The notes beneath the pieces are model-generated. The model had not been told where the DNA came from. It searched no databases and worked only from the letters and a program-made list of their open reading frames with translations. A stretch of DNA of 51,871 bases from RUG626 sp051866775. Its GTDB lineage: Bacteria; Bacillota; Clostridia; Oscillospirales; Oscillospiraceae. Shown here piece by piece: positions 1-8,760 of the stretch. Numbering within the stretch: the first letter of the stretch is position 1; every line of letters starts with the position of its first letter. The stretch lies in NCBI GenBank assembly GCA_051866775.1, contig JBJDXR010000017.1, forward strand, positions 1-51,871. The letters are read 5' to 3'. Made by a program: the position numbers and the translations under genes.

Positions 1-54
1 TTTTATTTTGTGTGTATTGTGTTTTCCTCCCAGCCGGCGGCGCGGCGCAAGCCC

Positions 55-2901
55 TCACACTCTCTGGTTAGGGTGTGTCTTAAAGTACGTATTCAGCACC
101 TCGCCGGTGCGGCTTTCGGCACAGGCGGCGCACTCCTCCGGAGTGCCTGTAAAGACTATCTCTCCGCCCTCGTCTCCGCCCTCGGGGCCGAGATCCACTA
201 TCCAGTCCGCCACCTTTATCACGTCAAGATTATGCTCGATGACCACCACGGTATTGCCCGCGTCAGTAAGCCGGTTCAATACGTCCACCAGCTTTCTCAC
301 ATCGTCCGTGTGCAGACCCGTGGTGGGCTCGTCAAGGACGTAGAACGTGCTGCCTGTGCTCTTGCGTGAAAGCTCCGTGGCCAGCTTTACCCTCTGGGCC
401 TCGCCGCCCGACAGGGTGGTGGAGGGCTGTCCAAGCTTTATATAGCCAAGTCCCACGTCCTGAAGAGTCTGGAGCTTCTGCTTAATCTTCGGCAGATTCT
501 CAAAGAACTCCAGCGCCTCGTCCACCGTCATGTCCAGCACCTCGCTGATGTTCTTGCCCTTGTAGCAGACCTCCAGCGTCTCCCTGTTGTAGCGCTTGCC
601 CTTGCAGACCTCACAGGGGACATATATATCCGGCAGGAAGTGCATCTCGATCTTTATAAGCCCGTCGCCGGAGCAGGCCTCGCACCTGCCGCCTTTCACG
701 TTGAAGCTGAACCTGCCCGCCCCGTAGCCTCTCGTCTTTGCATCCGGTGTGGACGCAAAAAGCGCCCGTATATCCGAGAACACCCCCGTATATGTGGCGG
801 GATTCGAGCGCGGCGTGCGCCCTATGGGCGACTGGTCAATATTTATCACCTTGTCAAGGTGTTCAAGCCCCGTGATGGACTCATGCTTTCCGGGGCGGAC
901 CCGCGCCCGGTTAAGCTCCGCCGAAAGCGTCTTATACAGCACCTCGGTGACTAAGCTGGATTTTCCCGAGCCGGAGACGCCCGTCACACAGGTCATGACA
1001 CCCAGGGGGAAATCCACATCTACATTTTTAAGGTTGTTCTCCGCCGCGCCCCGTACTGACAGGAAATTTCCATTTCCCTTCCTGCGCTCCCTGGGCACCG
1101 GTATGAACTTTCTCCCTGAGAGGTACTGTCCGGTTATGGAGCTTTCGGACTTGAGTATCTCTCCGGGCGTGCCTGCAAAGACGACCTCGCCGCCGTGTAT
1201 TCCCGCCCCGGGGCCGATATCAACGATGTAGTCGGAGGCCAGCATGGTGTCCTCATCGTGCTCCACAACTATCAGCGTATTGCCCAGGTCCCGCAGGCGC
1301 TCCAGCGTCTTTATGAGCTTGGCGTTGTCCCGCTGGTGCAGGCCTATGGACGGCTCATCAAGAATATACAGCACCCCCATGAGCGACGAGCCTATCTGGG
1401 AGGCAAGGCGTATTCTCTGGCTCTCACCGCCGGAGAGCGACCCGGCCGACCGGGACATGGTCAGGTACTGAAGGCCCACGCTCTTTAAAAAGCCCAGCCG
1501 TGAGCGTATCTCCTTAATTATTGTGTCCGCTATAAAATGCTCCTTCTCGGTAAGGTCCAGCTCATCTAAAAACGTGAGCGCCTGTGTCACCGACATATCA
1601 CAGAACTGGGAAATGTTCTTCCCTCCCACGGTGACAGCCAGGACCTCCGGCCGGAGCCTTGCGCCGTGGCATCCGGGACATTCGTGCTCGGACATATACT
1701 GCTCAAGCTCCCAGCGCATGAATATGGACTGGGTCTCCTTGTAGCGGCGCTCAAGGTTTGCCACTATCCCCTCAAAGGGCCGGGACATGGTGCCGCGTCC
1801 CTTGCCGGTCTCATATTCCACAGACAGCTCCTCGCCCTTGGTGCCGTAAAGGAGTATGTCCATCACGCCCTCCGGCAAGTCCTTAAGGGGCGTCGTCAGT
1901 TTGAATTTATACTTCTTCGCCAGCGCCTTAAAATACATAAGGGCTATGGAATCATTTTTTATGTTGCCCCAGCCGGAGGCCTGAATCCCTCCGTCGGCTA
2001 TTGACAGCGACAGGTTCGGCATGATTATCTCCGGATCTACCCTAAGCTGTGTGCCGATGCCGGAGCACTCCGGGCAGGCGCCAAGGGGCGCGTTAAACGA
2101 AAAGGCTCTGGGAGACAGCTCCTCGATGGATATGCCGCATTCCTCGCAGGCGTAATTCTGCGAGAACATCACATCCCGCTCCTCCTGGGGCAGGTTGACC
2201 ATTACTATCCCTCCGGAAAGCGCAAGGGCTGTCTCTATGGAGTCGGTGAGCCGCCTGCCCATGCCCTCCTTCACCACAAGCCGGTCGATAACTATCTCTA
2301 TCTTGTGCTTCTTGTTCTTTTCCAGCTTTATCTCCTCGGATAAGTCATAGACGGTGCCGTCCACCCGGGCGCGGACATAGCCGCTTTTCTTGGCGTCCTC
2401 AAACACCTTCAGATGCTCGCCCTTGCGGCCGCGTATGACCGGGGCAAGTATCTGTATCCTTGTCCCCTCAGGCATCGCGGCTACCTGATCTACCATCTGG
2501 TCCACTGTCTGCTGGCGTATCTCCCTGCCGCACTTGGGGCAGTGTGGGATACCGATGTTGGCATAAAGCAGGCGCAGGTAATCATATATTTCCGTGACCG
2601 TTCCGACCGTGGAGCGGGGGTTATTATTTGTTGTCTTCTGGTCTATGGATATGGCGGGAGAAAGGCCCTCAATGCTGTCAACATCGGGCTTCTCCTTCTG
2701 GCCGAGAAACTGCCGGGCATATGACGAGAGGCTCTCCACATAGCGGCGCTGGCCCTCCGCATATATGGTGTCAAAGGCCAGAGACGACTTTCCGCTTCCG
2801 GAAAGTCCCGTCAGGACCACCAGCTTGTTTCTGGGAAGCTCAATATCGATGTTTTTGAGATTGTTCTCTCTCGCGCCCCGTACAAAGATGCTGTCGCGCA
2901 T
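55..2901 (-). CDS. uvrA: UvrABC excinuclease subunit A
   Basis: DNA-damage recognition ATPase of nucleotide excision repair; it loads UvrB at lesions. The 948-residue length is normal for the family. Two ABC ATPase modules are visible: Walker A GLSGSGKSS near residue 32 with signature LSGGESQRIRLA near 490, and a second Walker A GVSGSGKSS near 640 with signature LSGGEAQRVKLA near 830. Two zinc modules of CxxC pairs are present (CEEC...CPEC in the first half and CEAC...CEVC in the second). The ATG at 2901 follows AGGCGG. The gene diverges from htrA and has its own promoter. uvrB and uvrC are not in the window, and I see no GAAC-N4-GTTC type SOS box upstream. Confidence 0.98.
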   Translation of the reverse strand: MRDSIFVRGARENNLKNIDIELPRNKLVVLTGLSGSGKSSLAFDTIYAEGQRRYVESLSSYARQFLGQKEKPDVDSIEGLSPAISIDQKTTNNNPRSTVGTVTEIYDYLRLLYANIGIPHCPKCGREIRQQTVDQMVDQVAAMPEGTRIQILAPVIRGRKGEHLKVFEDAKKSGYVRARVDGTVYDLSEEIKLEKNKKHKIEIVIDRLVVKEGMGRRLTDSIETALALSGGIVMVNLPQEERDVMFSQNYACEECGISIEELSPRAFSFNAPLGACPECSGIGTQLRVDPEIIMPNLSLSIADGGIQASGWGNIKNDSIALMYFKALAKKYKFKLTTPLKDLPEGVMDILLYGTKGEELSVEYETGKGRGTMSRPFEGIVANLERRYKETQSIFMRWELEQYMSEHECPGCHGARLRPEVLAVTVGGKNISQFCDMSVTQALTFLDELDLTEKEHFIADTIIKEIRSRLGFLKSVGLQYLTMSRSAGSLSGGESQRIRLASQIGSSLMGVLYILDEPSIGLHQRDNAKLIKTLERLRDLGNTLIVVEHDEDTMLASDYIVDIGPGAGIHGGEVVFAGTPGEILKSESSITGQYLSGRKFIPVPRERRKGNGNFLSVRGAAENNLKNVDVDFPLGVMTCVTGVSGSGKSSLVTEVLYKTLSAELNRARVRPGKHESITGLEHLDKVINIDQSPIGRTPRSNPATYTGVFSDIRALFASTPDAKTRGYGAGRFSFNVKGGRCEACSGDGLIKIEMHFLPDIYVPCEVCKGKRYNRETLEVCYKGKNISEVLDMTVDEALEFFENLPKIKQKLQTLQDVGLGYIKLGQPSTTLSGGEAQRVKLATELSRKSTGSTFYVLDEPTTGLHTDDVRKLVDVLNRLTDAGNTVVVIEHNLDVIKVADWIVDLGPEGGDEGGEIVFTGTPEECAACAESRTGEVLNTYFKTHPNQRV

Positions 2902-2964
2902 ATTTTCCGCCTTTCAGTGAAAAATGAAGTATAATTATAATATCTATTTCCGCATACAAGCGGT

Positions 2965-2993
2965 ATTATAGCACTCTTTAAAATATTGTTCAA
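2965..2993 (-). promoter_or_regulatory. uvrA promoter (sigma-A type)
   Basis: On the minus strand TTGAAC (2988-2993) and TATAAT (2965-2970) are separated by 17 nt, and the -10 is extended (TGCTATAAT). It lies 64 nt upstream of the uvrA ATG. Confidence 0.75.
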
Positions 2994-3077
2994 CACGGGT
3001 CTTAAACAGCATTTTAAAGATTTTACGTACAAAAAAATATATTTTTGTTATACGTTTATTTTTAGTTTATTCATTTT

Positions 3078-3106
3078 TTGGACACAAAAAGACAGTAATA
3101 TATAAT
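3078..3106 (+). promoter_or_regulatory. htrA promoter (sigma-A type)
   Basis: TTGGAC (3078-3083), 17 nt spacer, TATAAT (3101-3106). A short CCCC-GAA-GGGG hairpin lies in the leader, before the AAGGAG ribosome binding site of the htrA-type gene. Confidence 0.7.
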
Positions 3107-3150
3107 TACCCCGAAGGGGGAGAAAGTTCCTATTTAAGGAGAGATCGATT

Positions 3151-4746
3151 ATGAACTTTGACGATTATGAAAACAAGGATATGAACACCGGCTTTGACCC
3201 GGAAAACGGCGGCGGTGATCCTGAAAAAATAGAATCTCCCGTCGGCAAGAATGAAGCAGAGGCTGCAAACCAGGCTCCCTCAGGGGATGACACAGGCAGG
3301 GACCAGACCCCCGAGCCCGTGCAGACCTACGACCCCGATGACGGCCAGCAAAGCATGTGGAGCGATCCGGCATATGAGAGCGCCTCAAAGGACAGCGGCG
3401 ATATCTACACCCCCGGGCGCTACGCATACGGCGCGCAAAACAGCCATGAGTCCTCCCGTGAGGAGCCGAAAAAGCCCAAAAAGCGCCATGGGTTTTTAAG
3501 GGCCGCATGCCTTGTTCTGGTGTGTGCGCTTGCGGCGGGAGCGGCAAGCTACGGCGTGGTCGATTATATGCTTGAAAACAACGAGCCGGCAAGCTCCGGT
3601 ACACAGGTCATCCTCGGAAGCAGCGGCGGAAACAATGTAACCGGCTCCACCTCCACCAGCACCCACAAAGGCGACACTCTTACAGCAAACGACATTTATA
3701 ACATGGCCACAGAGCAGGTCGTGGGCGTTAACACCTCCCTCACCACTACCAACATATTCGGTCAGACCTCCAATTCCGCGGTATCCGGCTCCGGCTTTAT
3801 CATCTCCAGCGACGGCTACATCCTTACAAACTACCATGTGGTATCCTACGCCGTGAAATACGGCGGTGATTTGACCGTCCTGATGCATGACGGCACCAGC
3901 TATGAGGCTGAGGTCATCGGCTATGTAGAGGATAACGATGTAGCTGTTATCAAAATCGCCGCCACCGGCCTTAACGCCGTTACGCTGGGAGATTCCGACG
4001 CCATGCAGGTGGGCGATGTGGTATATGCCGTGGGCAACCCGCTCGGCGAGCTTGACTACACCCTTACAGACGGCATAGTCAGCGCCCTCGACAGGATCAT
4101 AACCACAACTGACGAGACTACCGGCGCATCCACCTCGATGAATATGTTCCAGACAAATGCTGCTGTAAACTCCGGCAACTCCGGAGGCCCCGTATATAAC
4201 GCATACGGCGAGGTCATAGGCATCGTCACCGCCAAATATTCCGAGACAGGCGTTGAAGGCCTCAGCTTCGCAATACCCATCAACGACGCGGTGTCTCTTG
4301 CCACCCAGCTCATCGAGCACGGCTATGTATCCGGTGCTGTTCTGGGCGTCAGTGTGCAGGATGCAAGTTCTGTATACTCCAGCTTCACCATGCAGTATTA
4401 CGGCTATCCTGACGGCGTGTGTGTCATGGAGGTGAACTCCGGTTCCGCCGCTGAAAAGGCCGGCGTCACTGTAGGCGATATAATCACCGCCGTGGGCAGT
4501 ACGAAGGTGACCTCCACCGACGAGCTGAAGCTTGCCCTCAGGCATTATAATCCCGGAGACACGGAAAGCCTGACCGTCTACCGCGTGAGCCAGACGCTCG
4601 GCTCCGGAGAGTACATCGATCTTACCATCACCTTTGACGAGAAGTCCGCTGAGACCTCCGGGGAGAACAGTTCCTCTCAGGAGAATACACAGCAGAACAG
4701 CGGCGGTTTCGGCGGTTTTGGAAACTTCGGCGGATTCGGCGGCTGA
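3151..4746 (+). CDS. HtrA/DegP-family membrane-anchored serine protease
   Basis: Trypsin-like protease with a PDZ domain, expected to act outside the membrane on misfolded or damaged envelope proteins. Order along the 531 residues: an acidic, low-complexity cytoplasmic segment (1-112), one transmembrane helix (about 115-138), a Ser/Thr/Asn-rich linker, the protease domain with catalytic triad His229 (NYHVV), Asp263 (DNDVAVIK) and Ser344 (NSGNSGGP), then a PDZ domain (about 395-485). The C-terminus is a short Gly/Phe-rich tail (GGFGGF repeats, last 20 residues). The ATG at 3151 follows AAGGAG. It is monocistronic, with its own promoter and a strong terminator. The domain order matches B. subtilis HtrA-type proteins; the Gly/Phe tail is unusual. 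Confidence 0.95.
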   Translation: MNFDDYENKDMNTGFDPENGGGDPEKIESPVGKNEAEAANQAPSGDDTGRDQTPEPVQTYDPDDGQQSMWSDPAYESASKDSGDIYTPGRYAYGAQNSHESSREEPKKPKKRHGFLRAACLVLVCALAAGAASYGVVDYMLENNEPASSGTQVILGSSGGNNVTGSTSTSTHKGDTLTANDIYNMATEQVVGVNTSLTTTNIFGQTSNSAVSGSGFIISSDGYILTNYHVVSYAVKYGGDLTVLMHDGTSYEAEVIGYVEDNDVAVIKIAATGLNAVTLGDSDAMQVGDVVYAVGNPLGELDYTLTDGIVSALDRIITTTDETTGASTSMNMFQTNAAVNSGNSGGPVYNAYGEVIGIVTAKYSETGVEGLSFAIPINDAVSLATQLIEHGYVSGAVLGVSVQDASSVYSSFTMQYYGYPDGVCVMEVNSGSAAEKAGVTVGDIITAVGSTKVTSTDELKLALRHYNPGDTESLTVYRVSQTLGSGEYIDLTITFDEKSAETSGENSSSQENTQQNSGGFGGFGNFGGFGG

Positions 4747-4761
4747 TAAGACAATATAAGT

Positions 4762-4793
4762 AAAGGGCAGAGCGGTACGCTCTGCCCTTTTTC
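4762..4793 (+). terminator. Intrinsic terminator after htrA
   Basis: GGGCAGAGC and GCTCTGCCC pair around a short loop and are followed by TTTTTC. The flanking A and T runs let it work in both directions, separating htrA from the convergent ybaB. Confidence 0.9.
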
Positions 4794-4816
4794 TGCGACC
4801 ATACGGCGCATATCTT

Positions 4817-5170
4817 TCAGAATCCCAGTCCCAAGCCTCCGGTGAGCTTCGACATACTGGAGCTCATCTCCTCAGAGGCCTTGCTCAGAGCCTCGTTAAC
4901 CGCCGCAACTACGGCGTCAGAGAGCATCTCCACATCCTCGGCGCTCTCCGCCTCTATCACGGCGCTCTCATCGATCTCGAGGCGCAGCACCTGATGCTTG
5001 CCATTGACGACCGCGGTGACCATTCCGCCGCCGGAGGATGCGGAAAACTCCTTCTCCTCGATCTCCTGCTGCATCTTCAGCATATCCTGCTGCATCTTCT
5101 GGGCCTGCTTTATCATGTTCATGTTCATCCCGCCGCCCATACGTCCGCCGGGAAATCCGCCTTTTGCCAT
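4817..5170 (-). CDS. YbaB/EbfC family nucleoid-associated protein
   Basis: Small dimeric DNA-binding protein of 117 residues, normally encoded just after dnaX. The N-terminus is Gly/Met-rich (GGFPGGRMGGGMNM), followed by a helix of QQxxKMQQ type and the conserved block VVNGKHQVLRLEID. I chose the ATG at 5170 (MAKGG) because AAAGGAG lies 8 nt upstream; an upstream in-frame start at 5203 has no such site. It follows dnaX by 25 nt, so they are very likely one transcript. recR, the usual third gene of this cluster, is not present: the next gene is the convergent protease. Confidence 0.93.
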   Translation of the reverse strand: MAKGGFPGGRMGGGMNMNMIKQAQKMQQDMLKMQQEIEEKEFSASSGGGMVTAVVNGKHQVLRLEIDESAVIEAESAEDVEMLSDAVVAAVNEALSKASEEMSSSMSKLTGGLGLGF

Positions 5171-5195
5171 AATATCCGCTCCTTTAAAAATAATG

Positions 5196-6857
5196 TTATT
5201 CAAATTTTATGTTTCCAAATCTGGCCAGCGAGTCAAGCTTGTCATCCTGGACCTCTTTACGGACTATGCCCACAGAAGTATCAACGGTTATATTCCTGCC
5301 AAGCACCGTTGAAGCCGCCTGCGAAACAGCGCTCTTTACCGCCGGGTCGTTCACCATAAGCAGTACAAAGTCGTTTGCCGCATGCATTATAAGGGAGTTT
5401 CCTGTAAGCTCCGGTGCAAGGTTGACCTTGTCCGACAGGAATCTAAAGCGCGTCTCCTCCACATGGGTTGAGCATATTTTTAAGGTATCATCCCACCATG
5501 CGTCCTCATTACGGTCCGGAGCTGCCGGCTCCGGGGCTTTCTCCTCCGGCTGTGCCCAGTTTATCGTATCCTCCGGCGGCTCCTCATCCCAAGGGGGCGG
5601 AGCCATGTCCGCATCCGAAAGAGCCGGCGTGCCCATAGCGCTTTCAACAGCCTGCGCCGGGAGATCCTCCCACGGCGCGGGAGCGCTGGTTTTTTGAGGC
5701 CCCGGCGCAGCGGCAGGGCGCCGGATCAGAGGCTTTACCTCAAATCTGGGCGCGTGCTCTTCCTCAAGCGGATTTCCGCTAATCATCCCCGCCAGCTTTA
5801 TAAGGCAAAGCTCCGCGGCAGTCTTTCTGTCTTTCACTGTATTCATGGAGGTGATGGTCTCCTGAAGCGTATCGGATACCGCAAGCAGCCTCCCCGCGGA
5901 AAGCCCGGAGGATAGCGCCGCCAGCCTGTCCGCCCCAAAGGCGCCTGAAAGGAGCTGGCCGCTGCCCTGAGGGGCAACCTTTATCATCATCATATCCCGG
6001 CACAGCGACAGCAGGTCGGATACAACGGTGCCGGGATCGGCCCCGCCGTAGTAGAGCTTCTCAAAAAGCTCCAGCGTCCCGGGGATATCCCCGCCACGGA
6101 GCTTTTCCCAAAGGGCGGCGGTGTTCAGCGAGCCTGTAAGCCCCACCGCCGACATCACCGCGTTTTCGTCGACCTTATCTCCGCCCCGGCACTGGTCCAA
6201 TAGTGACAGCGCGTCGCGCATGGCCCCATCGGCAAGGCGCGACAGCAGCGACGCGGCCCCGTCGGTAAGCTCAAAGCCCTCCTGAGACGCGATAAATTTA
6301 AGGCGCTTTCTAATATTCTCCGGCGTCAGCCTCTTAAAGGAGAAGCGCTGGCAGCGGGATAGTATCGTGGGCGGTACCTTTCTAAGCTCGGTGGTGGCCA
6401 GAATAAATACAAGGTGCTCCGGCGGCTCCTCAAGTATCTTTAAAAGGGCGTTAAACGCCGACGTGGATAGCATATGGACCTCGTCCACGATGTAGACGCG
6501 TTTTTTTACCGACGCGGGGGTATAGACAGCCTCATCACGGATAGCGCGGATGTTGTCAACGCCGTTATTGGAGGCCGCGTCTATTTCCACAACGTCCATG
6601 ACCGCCCCGGACTCTATCCCCCGGCAGGCCGCGCACTCATTGCACGGGTCGCCGTTTACCGGGTGCTCACAGTTTAAGGCCCGGGAGAGTATCTTGGCGC
6701 AGGTGGTCTTTCCGGTACCGCGGGTACCAACAAAAAGATATGCGTGGGAGGTACGGCCCGTCTCAATCTGGCGGCGTAAGGTCTCCGTTATATGCTCCTG
6801 CCCGACCACATCGGAAAAGCTTTTCGGGCGGTATTTCCTGTAAAGCGCCTGATACAT
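5196..6857 (-). CDS. dnaX: DNA polymerase III subunit gamma/tau
   Basis: Clamp-loader ATPase of the replicative polymerase, 553 residues. It opens with MYQALYRKYRPK and has Walker A GTRGTGKTT near residue 45, a zinc module with four cysteines (CEHP...CNECAAC) at about 64-79, the DEVHML Walker B motif and sensor region, then the clamp-loader C-domain and a Pro/Ala/Glu-rich linker leading to a C-terminal tau-like domain. The start at 6857 follows AGGAGG; the open frame continues upstream into the SRP RNA terminator and is not coding there. The SRP RNA gene lies directly upstream on the same strand, a common arrangement in Firmicutes. Confidence 0.97.
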   Translation of the reverse strand: MYQALYRKYRPKSFSDVVGQEHITETLRRQIETGRTSHAYLFVGTRGTGKTTCAKILSRALNCEHPVNGDPCNECAACRGIESGAVMDVVEIDAASNNGVDNIRAIRDEAVYTPASVKKRVYIVDEVHMLSTSAFNALLKILEEPPEHLVFILATTELRKVPPTILSRCQRFSFKRLTPENIRKRLKFIASQEGFELTDGAASLLSRLADGAMRDALSLLDQCRGGDKVDENAVMSAVGLTGSLNTAALWEKLRGGDIPGTLELFEKLYYGGADPGTVVSDLLSLCRDMMMIKVAPQGSGQLLSGAFGADRLAALSSGLSAGRLLAVSDTLQETITSMNTVKDRKTAAELCLIKLAGMISGNPLEEEHAPRFEVKPLIRRPAAAPGPQKTSAPAPWEDLPAQAVESAMGTPALSDADMAPPPWDEEPPEDTINWAQPEEKAPEPAAPDRNEDAWWDDTLKICSTHVEETRFRFLSDKVNLAPELTGNSLIMHAANDFVLLMVNDPAVKSAVSQAASTVLGRNITVDTSVGIVRKEVQDDKLDSLARFGNIKFE

Positions 6858-6881
6858 AGCGGCACCTCCTTTAATTATAGA

Positions 6882-6912
6882 AAAGCTCCGGCTTACTCGG
6901 AGCCGGAGCTTT
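6882..6912 (-). terminator. Terminator of the SRP RNA gene
   Basis: AAAGCTCCGGCT pairs with AGCCGGAGCTTT around a 7-nt loop. On the minus strand it is followed by TTTTC. It lies between the SRP RNA 3' end and the dnaX ribosome binding site, so dnaX may depend partly on read-through. Confidence 0.75.
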
Positions 6913-6930
6913 GCCTTTGCGGCACACGGC

Positions 6931-7201
6931 GGAACCGCACACCTGCCTTTGGAAGCTACGATATACCCGTTACGCTGCATAGAGGCTCAGAGCCGGCGAC
7001 CTTACGGCACACGCGGGACACTGCTTAATGCTGCTCGGTTCCCCGCCTGACATGGTTCACAGGCCAACGTTGCGCAAGACCGACTCGTCAACGCCTGTCT
7101 GCAGCGGCAGACAGCACATCGCACAACCGGGGGCAGGGATTCATCCCCGCTGTAGCGGATTGCGGGTACAGGGCACCGCTATCTCCCCAACTAGTGCGGC
7201 C
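6931..7201 (-). ncRNA. ffs: Large bacterial signal recognition particle RNA (Alu and S domains)
   Basis: RNA core of the signal recognition particle, about 270 nt. The helix-8 region reads GTGAACCATGTCAGG, then CGG-GGAA-CCG (a GGAA tetraloop) and AGCAGCATTAAG, the core bound by Ffh. The 5' part contains GGTGCCCTGTACCCGCAATC, typical of the Alu domain of the Bacillus-type long SRP RNA. Ends are placed by resemblance to the Bacillus RNA (start near GCCGCAC, end near GTGCGGTT) and may be off by several nt. The promoter implies a precursor about 60 nt longer at the 5' end, which would need trimming. Confidence 0.93.
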
Positions 7202-7266
7202 CCGCCCTGCGCCGCTGTGGCTCAGGGCAAGACTGCTTTTCATTCTCCCAGAAAAGCGTATTATTT

Positions 7267-7295
7267 ATTATACATGAATTCACCGGTTTTATCAA
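7267..7295 (-). promoter_or_regulatory. SRP RNA promoter
   Basis: On the minus strand TTGATA (7290-7295), exactly 17 nt, and consensus TATAAT (7267-7272). The predicted start near 7260 gives a leader with a GCTTTTC/GAAAAGC hairpin upstream of the mature RNA. Confidence 0.85.
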
Positions 7296-7329
7296 CAGTA
7301 ATTTTACACTATCGGCAAAACCTTTAAAA

Positions 7330-7361
7330 TACCCGGCCCCGAAATAATCCGGGCCGGGTAT
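7330..7361 (-). terminator. Terminator at the end of the uptake/esterase operon
   Basis: TACCCGGCCC and GGGCCGGGTA pair around an AT-rich loop just past the stop of the 165-residue membrane protein. On the minus strand it ends in ATTTTAAA. Confidence 0.75.
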
Positions 7362-7364
7362 CGC

Positions 7365-7862
7365 TCACTTATCAAACGGTACGGCGTCGATATCATAACC
7401 GCCTTCTGCAAATATCTCGAGCATACTGTTGTAGATGTCTACAGTTACATCTTCGGTCTCATAATTTATCACATATGCCGCGCCGTCCTTGGCCGTCAGA
7501 ACAATGACTTTCTTTGTGGAGCAGGTGACCATGAGGTAATAGTCGCCCCACCGATCATTATTCCACATACCTGTCTTATAATTTTTAGTGCTCTCGCCGT
7601 TAACAGGCTCCCCGTAGTCATCCAGCTCCGTTACCTCTGCGGATATTATATCGTCATAGGATACGGTGACGGAATTTCCGTTCTTCTCCTCCAGGCTAAG
7701 GCCGCTCTCGCCCCAGATTATCTTGCCGCCGCTCTTATCCAAATTTAAAAACACAGTCGCGGCAACGACAATGACAAGCATCACTATTAGATTTCTGTAA
7801 AGCTCTCTCTTGCCTGTAAACCGCGGCTCTTCTGCCTCAGGTTTATTTCTTTTGTCCGCCAT
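7365..7862 (-). CDS. Single-pass membrane protein of unknown function
   Basis: 165 residues. A charged N-terminus (MADKRNKPEAEEPR) precedes one transmembrane helix at about 25-42 (LIVMLVIVVAATVFLNL); the remaining 120 residues are probably exposed and predicted beta-rich. I do not recognise the family. The start lies 3 nt past the stop of the upstream esterase, so the two are almost certainly co-translated as the last two genes of the long operon. It could be a small accessory factor of that system, but nothing in the sequence shows a function. Confidence 0.8.
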   Translation of the reverse strand: MADKRNKPEAEEPRFTGKRELYRNLIVMLVIVVAATVFLNLDKSGGKIIWGESGLSLEEKNGNSVTVSYDDIISAEVTELDDYGEPVNGESTKNYKTGMWNNDRWGDYYLMVTCSTKKVIVLTAKDGAAYVINYETEDVTVDIYNSMLEIFAEGGYDIDAVPFDK

Positions 7863-7865
7863 ACT

Positions 7866-8735
7866 TTATATCTCAAAGAAATCAAGCACCTTCTTGATGG
7901 CCAGATCCCAAAAGTCCCACTCATGACGGTAGCCCGGCACGTACTCAAAGGTAGCGTTTGTGACCCCCAGCACCTTGGTAAGCGACTCAAATTCCAGAGC
8001 CTTCGGATAGCAGGGATCGTCGGTGCCGCAGGTGTAGTACATCTTGGGCAGTTTTCCGTAGATTTCGGCGTAACGGCCTCCGGTGTACTCGCAGGACTTG
8101 AGATAGGCGTCCACCGTGGGGTACTTGCAGATAGCGTTCAGCTCCTTTATGCTGATGCCCTCACCGGGAGCCGCCCATTCAGAGGGGAAACGGGTCCTGT
8201 CCTCCATCGCAAGCGCACGGAGCTGCTCACCGGTGTAGTTTCTGTATTCCTCAAGGTACGGAGATATTCTGAGAGAACAGCTCAAAGGCGCAATGCCGCC
8301 GAATTTTTCCGGGTGCATCATAGAGAGGAGCATGGTACCTGAGCCGCCCATTGACAGGCCGCTTATGTAGTTATCCTTAGGCTCTGCCGATGCCGGAAAA
8401 AAATTATATATAAAAGGCATGAGCTCCTCAAAAAACAGCTTTGGGAAGTCATAGCCCCCGGCAAACTGGGGCTGAGGCGCGAAATCGCTGTCCAGCGCGT
8501 TGGGGCATACGACTATTACACCGCGGTTTTCAACGTATCTGACAATACCGGTGTTGTTCACCCAGTCGCGCTGGTCCCCTCCGCCCCCGTGCAGAAGCCA
8601 CAGAACCTTGTATTTTCCCGAATTATTATAAAATTCCTCAGGGGACCGTCCTCTTCCGGGGCCCGGCACTATCACCGTCAGCTGCGTGGGCATGTGCAGC
8701 ACGTTGCTTTTCATGCTTATATCATATACCGCCAA
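7866..8735 (-). CDS. Putative alpha/beta-hydrolase esterase (PF00756-like), copy 1
   Basis: 289-residue serine esterase resembling the esterase D/tributyrin esterase group. The oxyanion region is LWLLHGGGGD (about 50-59), the nucleophile elbow is GLSMGGSG, the likely acid is Asp in CGTDDPCYP and the likely base is His in YRHEWDFWD. No signal peptide is visible, so it should act in the cytoplasm. The start is probably the TTG at 8735, which has AAAGGA 9 nt upstream; an ATG seven codons in (8714) is the alternative. It is paralogous to the esterase at 9944-10813 (same length and order of motifs), and the two flank a permease gene. The substrate is unknown. Confidence 0.9.
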   Translation of the reverse strand: MAVYDISMKSNVLHMPTQLTVIVPGPGRGRSPEEFYNNSGKYKVLWLLHGGGGDQRDWVNNTGIVRYVENRGVIVVCPNALDSDFAPQPQFAGGYDFPKLFFEELMPFIYNFFPASAEPKDNYISGLSMGGSGTMLLSMMHPEKFGGIAPLSCSLRISPYLEEYRNYTGEQLRALAMEDRTRFPSEWAAPGEGISIKELNAICKYPTVDAYLKSCEYTGGRYAEIYGKLPKMYYTCGTDDPCYPKALEFESLTKVLGVTNATFEYVPGYRHEWDFWDLAIKKVLDFFEI

Positions 8736-8760
8736 ATCTATCTATCCTTTCATTTCATTA

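Noticed and set aside
3496..4545. A 349-codon open frame on the minus strand inside htrA
   Set aside because: Shadow of the protease gene, which has clear catalytic motifs, promoter and ribosome binding site on the other strand.
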